From Thermoplasmatales archaeon (lineage in GTDB: Archaea > Thermoplasmatota > E2 > DHVEG-1): a stretch of DNA of 18,431 nucleotides. Each line of letters opens with the position of its first letter. Positions within the stretch are counted from its first letter, which is position 1. Positions 8,317 to 15,585 of this stretch are shown piece after piece. The stretch is from positions 1 to 18,431 of the forward strand of contig JAGMDE010000034.1 in NCBI GenBank assembly GCA_023128855.1, written 5' to 3'. The notes under the pieces are model-generated. The model saw only the letters and a list, made by a program, of their open reading frames with translations. It was not told the origin of the DNA and searched no databases. The position numbers were made by a program, and so were the translations under genes.

Positions 8317-9636
8317 ATGAAAATTCTCTTAGTGTTTCCACGTGTTGAACATGGGCAAACAACAGTAAAAGACAAAAAAACTTGGAATACTTTTCTTTTT
8401 GGTAACCCAATAATAACTCTTCCACACATAGCATCTATAACTCCACGGGAATATGACGTAAAAATTGCCAATGAGAATTATATAGATATTGATTTTGATG
8501 AAGATGTCGATTTAATTGGAATAACTTGCTATACAATGACGGCTCCTCGCGTTTATGAAATAGCAGATGAATTCAGAAAAAGAGGAAAAAAAGTTGTTTT
8601 AGGTGGTTATCATCCAACTGCAATGCCTGATGAAGCAATTCAACATGCTGATAGCATTGTGTTAGGAGAAGCAGAAGCTTCTTGGCCTATACTTCTAAAG
8701 GATGCTGAAAATGGAAATTTAAAACAATTCTACGGGCCAAATGAAGATTTTAGTATGGATGATATACCTTTAATGAGAAGAGATCTTATTGTACATAGTC
8801 CATTATTAGGAGCAGTTCAATCTACCAGAGGATGTAACAATAAATGTGAATTTTGTGCTATCAGTAGTTTTTGTAAACATGGCGTGAAGCAGCGCCCTGT
8901 AAAAAACGTAGTTGAAGAAATAAAACAGATGCCTAATAGAATATTTATCTTTCACGATCCACATTTGACATCACATCCTAAACATGCAAAAGAACTCTTC
9001 AGAGAAATGATTCGGCAAAAAGTAAATAAGAAATGGTTGGCAAATGGGACAACAAACGTTTTAGGTAAAATTGACGAGGAGTTTTTGAATCTTGCATCAA
9101 AAGCAGGATGTCTCGAGTGGTTTATTGGTTTTGAATCAGTAAGTCAAGAAGCATTAAATAGTATTAAAAAAACCCATAACAAAGTTGAAGACTTCAAGAA
9201 ATTGATAAAACGCTTACATGATCATGGTATGATTGTGCAAGGTGGAATCATATTTGGCTTTGATGAAGATAAACCAGATATATTTGATTTAACACTTGAA
9301 AAAATGAGCGATCTTGATATAGATATTGTTGAAGTTAATATTTTAACTCCTTATCCTGGTACGCCATTATTTGACAGACTTGAAAAAGCTGGAAGAATAA
9401 TTTCCAGGGATTGGTCACGATATAATCAAGTAGAGGTTGTTTTTCAACCTAAACATATGACTCCAGAAGAGCTTTATGAGGGTACAAGAAAAGTAGCTAA
9501 AGATTTTTACAGTTCATTAAATCTCATTAAAAGAACTGCAAAAATTTTTTCTATTACAAAAAGCCTAATGGCATTTTTCCCAGCTGGTGGTAATATTGTT
9601 TATAGACGGTACTACAAAAGAGATTTTAATTTTTAA
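8317..9636 (+). CDS. B12-binding-type radical SAM protein 2
   Basis: A 439-residue protein with the same two-domain plan but clearly diverged from radical SAM proteins 1 and 3. The N-terminal Rossmann region has GITCYTMTAPRVYEIA (68-83), LGGYHPTAMPDEA (95-107) and GEAE (117-120); the cluster cysteines are C173, C177 and C180 in RGCNNKCEFC. The barrel continues with IGFESVSQEALNSIKK and LTPYPGTPLFDRL. No DxHxxG is visible. The tail (GGNIVYRRYYKRDFNF) is aromatic and basic. TATA-like boxes lie at 8268-8275 and 8292-8299; the second would give an almost leaderless mRNA. The CrtC-like gene begins 26 bases after its stop, so the two are probably co-transcribed and may act on the same molecule. Methylation or oxidative rearrangement are both possible. 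Confidence 0.87.
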   Translation: MKILLVFPRVEHGQTTVKDKKTWNTFLFGNPIITLPHIASITPREYDVKIANENYIDIDFDEDVDLIGITCYTMTAPRVYEIADEFRKRGKKVVLGGYHPTAMPDEAIQHADSIVLGEAEASWPILLKDAENGNLKQFYGPNEDFSMDDIPLMRRDLIVHSPLLGAVQSTRGCNNKCEFCAISSFCKHGVKQRPVKNVVEEIKQMPNRIFIFHDPHLTSHPKHAKELFREMIRQKVNKKWLANGTTNVLGKIDEEFLNLASKAGCLEWFIGFESVSQEALNSIKKTHNKVEDFKKLIKRLHDHGMIVQGGIIFGFDEDKPDIFDLTLEKMSDLDIDIVEVNILTPYPGTPLFDRLEKAGRIISRDWSRYNQVEVVFQPKHMTPEELYEGTRKVAKDFYSSLNLIKRTAKIFSITKSLMAFFPAGGNIVYRRYYKRDFNF

Positions 9637-9662
9637 ACTATTGTATTTATTGTTTTGAAAAT

Positions 9663-10970
9663 ATGAAACGCATAAATAAAAAATTAAATCCTTGGACATC
9701 TGATGATGAAAAAGAACATTTTCCAAGTAATATAGAGTGGTGGTGTACAGAAGCTTTTTTTAAAACTAAAAAAGATAAGAAAATTTGGAATTTAAAGGCA
9801 GTTTTAACAGAATGGTGTGAAGGATCTAGTATTGGCTCATTTATTATTACAACTATTTTTGATCAAACAAAAAATAAAAGCTATAATTATCATAAAAGAG
9901 ACGAAAAAAATAAATTAAAAACTGATTCAGATAATTTTGATGTGAGTTTTGAAAAGTCTTTCATGAAGGGTTTATTTCCAGATTACAGTATGATTTTTAA
10001 GGATAATAAAAACGATATTAAAATTGACATGAAGCAAGAAGCAATATCAATACCTCATTGGATTGCGCAAGATATAACAGACGGTTGGCTCCCGCTAGGA
10101 TCTGGTTCATATAGATATGGATTTATTCCCAAAACGAAAATAACAGGAACAATGGCGATAAAGGATAAAAAATACGACATTGAAGGGATCGGCTATATTG
10201 AACATGTGTGGGGGAATTTTGAGTATGACAAGATTTTTGTTGGAATAAAAAATATTCCAAAAACTCTTAAGGTTTATACTAAACTAATTGGATGGAGAAT
10301 TCATGAACTAAAACCTCGGATTCCTGAATCGATTACGTTCGGTAGTGAAAATAATCCTTTTGGATATGATTGGGTATGGGCAATACTGGATAACGGTTGG
10401 ACAGTATTTTTTGGAAATATTATGTTTTGGCTTATGGATGGTCCTTCAATGGGAACGTTGATTATTTCAAAAGATGATGAAACTTATCAGGAATATGCAG
10501 ATGTACAATTTCATTATAACCACACAGAATATGCTAAAAATTTTGATTTTATTTATCCTACTGATCTTACAATTACTGCAAGAAAAGGAGAAGAAAAATT
10601 TTCTTTAAGGTTTAAAATGACATGTGAAACAAAAGAGTATATTGCTAGATTTCCCGATAGTAAATATTGGACTGGGTTTGTTATAGTTGAATCACCTGGT
10701 GAAGTAGATGGGTATTATTCTGATGGAAAAACAAAAATAAAATTATCTGGTATTTGTAAGATAGAGCCACAGCGTCAAGTATCAATCATGGGGCATAATA
10801 TGCTAAAGCTAGATTTTCTAAAACCACCAAAAGGTTTTGGAATTACCATTAACTTTGATTCCCATTATTTCAAAAAAAGATTATTTACAAGAATTCAATT
10901 TTTACCAAATCCTAAGATGAAATTTAAGATTAATAAAATAAATAATACAAAAATAAAAAGAGAAAAGTGA
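9663..10970 (+). CDS. CrtC/AttH-like lipocalin-fold protein
   Basis: A 435-residue protein resembling the hydroxyneurosporene synthase (CrtC)/AttH superfamily, which has two lipocalin-like beta-barrels; CrtC adds water to a terminal isoprene double bond of carotenoids. Family marks are SNIEWWCTEAF (22-32; EWWYF in many relatives), a strand-rich region YRYGFIPKTKITGTM (150-164), and GIGYIEHVWGNF (175-186), equivalent to the G-x-x-Y-x-(D/E)-H-x-W-G block. The C-terminal half is rich in beta-strand and aromatic residues. No signal peptide or membrane helix is seen. It follows radical SAM gene 2 by 26 bases without a clear Shine-Dalgarno site. No phytoene synthase or desaturase is in the window, so a carotenoid substrate is not implied; another hydrophobic or prenylated compound is a guess. 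Confidence 0.65.
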   Translation: MKRINKKLNPWTSDDEKEHFPSNIEWWCTEAFFKTKKDKKIWNLKAVLTEWCEGSSIGSFIITTIFDQTKNKSYNYHKRDEKNKLKTDSDNFDVSFEKSFMKGLFPDYSMIFKDNKNDIKIDMKQEAISIPHWIAQDITDGWLPLGSGSYRYGFIPKTKITGTMAIKDKKYDIEGIGYIEHVWGNFEYDKIFVGIKNIPKTLKVYTKLIGWRIHELKPRIPESITFGSENNPFGYDWVWAILDNGWTVFFGNIMFWLMDGPSMGTLIISKDDETYQEYADVQFHYNHTEYAKNFDFIYPTDLTITARKGEEKFSLRFKMTCETKEYIARFPDSKYWTGFVIVESPGEVDGYYSDGKTKIKLSGICKIEPQRQVSIMGHNMLKLDFLKPPKGFGITINFDSHYFKKRLFTRIQFLPNPKMKFKINKINNTKIKREK

Positions 10971-11031
10971 GCAGTTTTATAATAAAAAATCATATTTAAA
11001 GAAATCATAAGATGCTATACATTTGGATAGG

Positions 11032-11073
11032 TTTAAATAACATATTTATAATATTTTAAACAGAAAAAAGGAG
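11032..11073 (+). promoter_or_regulatory. TATA box and Shine-Dalgarno site of ligase 2
   Basis: In the 114-base gap after the CrtC-like gene, TTTAAATAA (11032-11040) is a good archaeal TATA box. The expected transcription start is near 11060, and AAAAGGAG (11066-11073) lies 11 bases before the ATG at 11085. Ligase 2 can therefore be expressed apart from the upstream pair. Confidence 0.6.
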
Positions 11074-11084
11074 CTTGATAAACA

Positions 11085-12476
11085 ATGAGTTCATTTTTAA
11101 ATCCAATATTTCTCCTTCGTATTGTTAAAAGTTATTATACGGATGTAAATCGTATCTGGAAAATAAACAATGAACAGTTAAAAAAATATCAGGATAAGTG
11201 CTTAAGAAAAATTGTCAAATATGCATATAATGTTCCAATTTATCATAAAAAATACAAAAAAGCAGGTATTTATCCAAATGATATAAGAGGAATAAAGGAT
11301 ATTGAAAAACTTCCATTTATCACAAAAGACGATTTAAAAAACAATTTTCCAGATGGAATAATACCTCCGGGTTTTAATAAAGATAAAAATCCTCTTTTAT
11401 CAACCTCTGGTTCAATGGGTAAACCAGTTTTTGTTTATTATGATCAATTTACAGCAATAAAAGCTCTAGCGGGATATGTAAGAGCATTAAAAGCATATGG
11501 TGGAATATGGAATAAAACAAAGATTGCACAAATTATTGATAGCAAACCTGGAACAATTGAAAACACTGTTTTTAACAGTGATTTCTCTTCTTTTCTAAAA
11601 AAATTCGTTTCATTAAAAAATATTAAAATTTTATATGTCGGAGAAAAAATAGAGGACATAATTAAAGAACTCGAGATATTTAAACCAGAATGTATCGGAT
11701 CTGATCCTGTTATGCTACAACAACTTGCACAGTTAAAAAATAATGGATATGGTAAGAATATCAACCCTAATCTTATGTTTTCAAGTAGTGCAATGTTAGA
11801 TGATTACACAAAAAAGTTTGTTGAGAAAACCTTTGGAACAAAATTATATGATGTTTATGCTACAACCGAGGCAGGCCCAATAGCTTTTGAATGTAAAAAA
11901 CGTGGTGTATATCATGTTAACTCAGATTTTGTCTACATCGAGTTTCTAGATGAAAAAAATGATCCTGTCCCATATGGTAAATCAGGAAATGTAATTGTTA
12001 CAAAACTATATGGAAAAGGTACACCAATTATAAGATACACTGGGCTTGAAGATGTAGCCACCCCTGTTGAATCAGAAACAAAATGTGGTATTCTTTCACA
12101 ATCAATTAAATGCATAGGTGGTCGAGCTATGGATCAAATAATTCTGCCTAGTGGAAAAACAGTAGCTCCATTTCATGTAACCACTATTCCTGCTTCTGTT
12201 ATGGATGATTTTAAATCTTATAAAATTAAACAATTTCAAATAATTCAACATAAAGTTGATGATATAGAGGTTCTTATTGTAATTGATGAAAATCTTAGAA
12301 AAACGGGACCATCTGTTGAAAAAATAATTGAGGAAATAAAAAAACGATTTGAACAAAAAACAGGTGAAGGTGTAAAAATAAGGGTAAATGAAGTAGATGA
12401 AATATCTAAAGGTGTAAGATCAGATTATGTTAGATTAGTTATTTCAAAAATAAAATCCCCTATAAATAAATGTTAG
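11085..12476 (+). CDS. PaaK/CapK-family adenylate-forming enzyme (ligase 2, diverged)
   Basis: Paralog of ligase 1 (463 residues). Residues 31-100 are about 70% identical by eye, while 121-200 align only loosely, which points to a changed substrate pocket. Core motifs are STSGSMGKP (106-114), YATTEAG (258-264) and RYTGLED (317-323). Two oddities stand out: the phosphate loop has Met where ligase 1 and the family have Thr, and the C-terminal lysine expected for adenylation is replaced by Asp in SDYVRLVIS. The cysteines of ligase 1 (YECGCRLC) are only partly kept (C334, C343). It may be a ligase with a different substrate, or a form that does only one half-reaction or binds without adenylation. 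It converges with the methyltransferase two bases after its stop. Confidence 0.83.
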   Translation: MSSFLNPIFLLRIVKSYYTDVNRIWKINNEQLKKYQDKCLRKIVKYAYNVPIYHKKYKKAGIYPNDIRGIKDIEKLPFITKDDLKNNFPDGIIPPGFNKDKNPLLSTSGSMGKPVFVYYDQFTAIKALAGYVRALKAYGGIWNKTKIAQIIDSKPGTIENTVFNSDFSSFLKKFVSLKNIKILYVGEKIEDIIKELEIFKPECIGSDPVMLQQLAQLKNNGYGKNINPNLMFSSSAMLDDYTKKFVEKTFGTKLYDVYATTEAGPIAFECKKRGVYHVNSDFVYIEFLDEKNDPVPYGKSGNVIVTKLYGKGTPIIRYTGLEDVATPVESETKCGILSQSIKCIGGRAMDQIILPSGKTVAPFHVTTIPASVMDDFKSYKIKQFQIIQHKVDDIEVLIVIDENLRKTGPSVEKIIEEIKKRFEQKTGEGVKIRVNEVDEISKGVRSDYVRLVISKIKSPINKC

Positions 12477-12478
12477 AG

Positions 12479-13135
12479 CTATGTATCTTTTTTTAACAAC
12501 AAAGCTGAAGCCGCAGGGGAAATATTTTCAGATTTAACAATATTTTTAACCTCTAAAAACTTTGATAAATCAATTCTACTCTTAATCGTATTAGTTTCTT
12601 TATCAAACACACTTCTATAAATAACCCGGGTATCTGTTTTAATTTTTTTTGAGATCTTTTCAAAAATTTCATCAAGTTGCTTAATAGCATATAATACAAA
12701 GATGACATCAAATTTTTCAAAATCATAATATCTTCCATCAGCATGAACAAGCTTTAATTTATCTGATAGATCAAGACGTTTAATAAGCACGTTAGCTTTA
12801 TTAATAGCAGCTTTGTCTACATCAATTGAAACAACACTAGCACCAGATTTTTGTGCGATTAGGACAGAAGTTGCTGGGAGTGAACCTGCACCTATAACTA
12901 AAACATTATCTTTTGAAGTAATATTAGCTAGTCTGATTTCTTTTTCAACAATTTCACAATACATATTAATATAATTTGAAGAAAAAATTTCAAAATTATA
13001 TGCAATTTTTTCAAAAATTACATAAGATAAATCTAATGACCTTTTTAATGAACCAGCACGAAACTTTGAAGAAATAATATCAAAAAAAACTGTTTTTGCA
13101 AAGGAAAAACATTTTTCACTTAATTTCATCGCCAT
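12479..13135 (-). CDS. class I SAM-dependent transferase, nicotianamine-synthase-like
   Basis: A 218-residue Rossmann-fold protein. After an alpha-helical lead of about 75 residues come motif I VLVIGAGSLPATS (78-90), the acidic end of strand 2 SIDVD (103-107), and HADG (131-134) after strand 3. The GxGxLPxTS form of motif I resembles nicotianamine synthase-like proteins, which transfer aminopropyl groups from SAM, more than ordinary methyltransferases. An N- or O-methyltransferase remains equally possible. GATGTGAG stands 6 bases before the ATG at 13135 as ribosome site. It is the last gene of a minus-strand operon, 21 bases after the UbiA gene, so it probably modifies the product of, or a precursor for, the prenyltransferase. 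Confidence 0.75.
   Translation of the reverse strand: MAMKLSEKCFSFAKTVFFDIISSKFRAGSLKRSLDLSYVIFEKIAYNFEIFSSNYINMYCEIVEKEIRLANITSKDNVLVIGAGSLPATSVLIAQKSGASVVSIDVDKAAINKANVLIKRLDLSDKLKLVHADGRYYDFEKFDVIFVLYAIKQLDEIFEKISKKIKTDTRVIYRSVFDKETNTIKSRIDLSKFLEVKNIVKSENISPAASALLLKKDT
12488..12494 (+). terminator. T7 tract in the tail of the facing gene
   Basis: Seven T follow the ligase 2 stop by 11 bases and are antisense to the Lys-Lys codons at the end of the minus-strand transferase. A candidate terminator for ligase 2, in the same arrangement as at 6770-6776. Confidence 0.4.
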
Positions 13136-13156
13136 AAATTTCTCACATCACAGTTT

Positions 13157-14155
13157 TCATAAATTATATAATAGTAATTGAACAAATACATCTAAGAATA
13201 TTAAATCAAAGATGAACAAGAAATAGTTAAATCCTTTTCTTCCGACAATACTACTTAAATTTTTCATATTTTTTTCATTTGATTTTAAAAGTTTATAGGA
13301 ATAATATAGTGTGTATATCCAGAGTATTAAAAATGGTACTAGAAAAACCCAACTTAAGATGGTTCTGAAAAATAAAATAATACCTATGACTCCTGAAATA
13401 AAAAACATTGCAAAAGAAATCCGTGCTGCATTTTTTTCTCCAAAAGATGTTGCATATGTTCTAACTCCTGTTTTTCTATCTCCTTCTGCATCATGTATTC
13501 CTTCAGGTAGATCATGAGCATTATCAGCAAAATAGACAAATAAAACAAACAATAACATATTTTGTAAATTAAAACTATTAAATGATATATGACCAAACAA
13601 TGAAAAATTAATTGTTATATCCCCAGCTGGTGGCAAACCGCTCCATATTGCAAAATATCCAAAAATTGGAACAATAACCCATTGAATAGGTGTAAATAGC
13701 TCTGAATAAGCAGGTATTCGAACTTTCTTTTTTAGATACTTATCATGAAATGTTACAAAAAGAGCAGTTATTCCAACAAGGATTAAACACCAAATACTAA
13801 CAAGATATGAAAAAATAAAGGTAGTTGCTGAGAAAAACAGTGCTATCGCAAAAAACTTTTTTGAAGATATCCTACCAGATGGTATAGGGCGATCAGGATG
13901 AGCCACTTTATCAATATCTGCATCTGTAATATCATTCCATATTAGCGCTGCAAAAAAACCTGAATATAGAGCAAAAATCGAAAAAATTACTATCTTAATT
14001 ATTGGCGTATCATAAGCTTTGATACCATAAACTAGCATGGGCATACTTGCAAACATAAAAACATAGCTGATGAGCTCATAAGCGGGTAATGAACGCCAAT
14101 GTGCTAAGAAATCAATTGGTGCTTTTATTCCCTTGGTAGTTTTTTTATTCAGCAG
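13157..14155 (-). CDS. UbiA-family prenyltransferase (probable CTG start)
   Basis: Integral membrane enzyme that transfers a polyprenyl group from its diphosphate to an acceptor. From the first ATG (14056) the protein has 299 residues with NDxxDxxxD as NDITDADID (41-49), followed by DRPIPSG, and the second acidic motif DAEGD (189-193) in GIHDAEGDRKTGVRTYA. Hydrophobic segments fit the usual 7-9 helices. That ATG has no ribosome site and would cut off the first helix. The frame is open 33 codons further up, to CTG at 14155, with KAPIDFLAHWRSLPAYELIS resembling a family N-terminus. GGAGG lies 5 bases before this CTG and an in-frame TAA just beyond, so CTG 14155 (or the next CTG, 14152) is preferred. 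Archaeal lipid, quinone and chlorophyll synthases are relatives; the acceptor is unknown. Confidence 0.85.
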   Translation of the reverse strand: MLNKKTTKGIKAPIDFLAHWRSLPAYELISYVFMFASMPMLVYGIKAYDTPIIKIVIFSIFALYSGFFAALIWNDITDADIDKVAHPDRPIPSGRISSKKFFAIALFFSATTFIFSYLVSIWCLILVGITALFVTFHDKYLKKKVRIPAYSELFTPIQWVIVPIFGYFAIWSGLPPAGDITINFSLFGHISFNSFNLQNMLLFVLFVYFADNAHDLPEGIHDAEGDRKTGVRTYATSFGEKNAARISFAMFFISGVIGIILFFRTILSWVFLVPFLILWIYTLYYSYKLLKSNEKNMKNLSSIVGRKGFNYFLFIFDLIFLDVFVQLLLYNL

Positions 14156-14160
14156 GTTTT

Positions 14161-14168
14161 CCTCCTTT
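14161..14168 (-). promoter_or_regulatory. Shine-Dalgarno site deciding the UbiA start
   Basis: AAAAGGAGG on the minus strand is the best ribosome site of the operon. It stands 5 bases before CTG 14155 and 8 before CTG 14152. No ATG, GTG or TTG is in frame between the upstream stop at 14170 and ATG 14056. Confidence 0.6.
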
Positions 14169-14198
14169 TAATTTTCTCCGGTAAGTACAATATATTTC

Positions 14199-15509
14199 TT
14201 AAATATTATTCATTTGATCAATAAGGCTACCATCCCAGTATATGTTGTCGTTGATGATTTCTTGGGTTTTTTCTTTTATTATTTCTTTTGTTATTGACGG
14301 CATATGATCATCTGGGATCTTAGCAGCCCAAGCTGTCATTCTACGAACAATCCACCATGTATAAGTTAATTCATCAGCTAGAGTCTTACTAAGAGGTTTT
14401 ATGTTTTTCCATTTATGAAAACCATGTGCCATATCATTATTTTTAGTATCAGGTACTTCTTCAATATTACCACCCCACCAAATCATGTACTCTGGGTGTG
14501 GGGTACTAAGAATTATTCTACCCTTGTTTTCATTCGGATAAATCTCAGATGTCATGCATGGTTTATTGGATAAATCTAATTCAATAAGTTTCTCTGTTTT
14601 TTTCCAGTTTCCTGATAGAAAAAATGCATAGAGTAGTAGGTTTCTTAGACTATTGTTTTCTTTTTTAATTATTTTAGCTGCTCTAAACATTCCTCTAATT
14701 ATTCCATGTATGCCACTGGTATATTTCCAAGCATAGATTTTTGTATTTTTGTTTTCAGACAGATCAAGCTTGGGGTATCTTGCAAGAATCTTTACATCTC
14801 TATCAGGATTTTTAGGAATGAAAATTGCTGGGCCACCCCACCATCTAATACGTTCTGTATCTTTAGAAATATCTGAAAAAATCGGGTTATCCTTATGGAG
14901 TTGAAAATCTATTGGGACACCACCTGAATGAATATAAGTTCCATTTTCTGTTTCTCCAGGTGCAAATGAAAAGACATATGCCATTGCACCTATTTGTTCA
15001 GGGTATTTACTTTGAAATAAGGAAAAAATTGGCATTGAGAGATTGTTATAATAATGTTTGACACATGAAATTCCAATAGAGCTATTATTGTATAATCTTT
15101 CAACCAATGTCCGAGGTTTACTATCAATTCCTGTGCTTAATCCTGTGATAAGAGCTGCACCACCACATATACCAACACAGCCGCCACCATTTTTAATAAA
15201 ATCCGCTATGTTTTTTTTCCACTTTCTCACTTTTCTAAAAGATTTGAATCCTTTTACAATTGATAACCCATCACCTACTCCACCTCCAGGAATTAAGAGC
15301 ACATCATATGTAGAAATATTCAGTTTACCATCAAGGATATCCGTATCATAAATATATTCAGTTTCAAATCTATATGATTTGTCTTTAATTTTCCAAGTAT
15401 AACCATCTAAGATTACAGGAAAATAGTGTTTACCAGATCCCCATTTAAGTGGTTCCTCTGCTAATATTGCAATTTTTATTGTATGATTTTTTGTTGATTT
15501 TTCAATCAT
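14199..15509 (-). CDS. class I glutamine-amidotransferase-like protein (BPL_N-like)
   Basis: A 436-residue soluble protein with a flavodoxin-like class I amidotransferase fold. It begins with IKIAILAEEP, then DVLLIPGGGVGDG (69-81) and a nucleophile elbow GICGGAAL with C115. RIILSTPHPEYM supplies H338 and E340, completing a Cys-His-Glu triad. The layout matches the N-terminal domain of eukaryotic-type biotin-protein ligases (BPL_N), but no ligase domain follows and no biotin genes are near. A conserved-looking patch HSGGVPIDF (195-203) and RWWGGPAIF (222-230) lie between. It may hydrolyse or transfer an amide or ester; whether it uses glutamine is unknown. First gene of the minus-strand operon, 43 bases before the UbiA CTG start, it shares a 76-base AT-rich divergent promoter region with the acyltransferase. 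Confidence 0.75.
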   Translation of the reverse strand: MIEKSTKNHTIKIAILAEEPLKWGSGKHYFPVILDGYTWKIKDKSYRFETEYIYDTDILDGKLNISTYDVLLIPGGGVGDGLSIVKGFKSFRKVRKWKKNIADFIKNGGGCVGICGGAALITGLSTGIDSKPRTLVERLYNNSSIGISCVKHYYNNLSMPIFSLFQSKYPEQIGAMAYVFSFAPGETENGTYIHSGGVPIDFQLHKDNPIFSDISKDTERIRWWGGPAIFIPKNPDRDVKILARYPKLDLSENKNTKIYAWKYTSGIHGIIRGMFRAAKIIKKENNSLRNLLLYAFFLSGNWKKTEKLIELDLSNKPCMTSEIYPNENKGRIILSTPHPEYMIWWGGNIEEVPDTKNNDMAHGFHKWKNIKPLSKTLADELTYTWWIVRRMTAWAAKIPDDHMPSITKEIIKEKTQEIINDNIYWDGSLIDQMNNI

Positions 15510-15585
15510 ATATCACATAAGCTTAAGAAAACAGCATTATTTTAATATTTACATATATTACATACTAACAATAAGAGATGCTAAT

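Noticed and set aside
11444..11764. 106-codon antisense frame within ligase 2
   Set aside because: Overlaps the ligase fully and shows no motif of its own.
5352..12476. Naming the ligases as coenzyme F390 synthetase or phenylacetate-CoA ligase
   Set aside because: Both belong to the same family, but nothing in sequence or context points to F420 or phenylacetate, so only the family is given.
15058..15351. 97-codon plus-strand frame within the amidotransferase-like gene
   Set aside because: Proline-rich antisense of the glycine-rich loops; no start signals.
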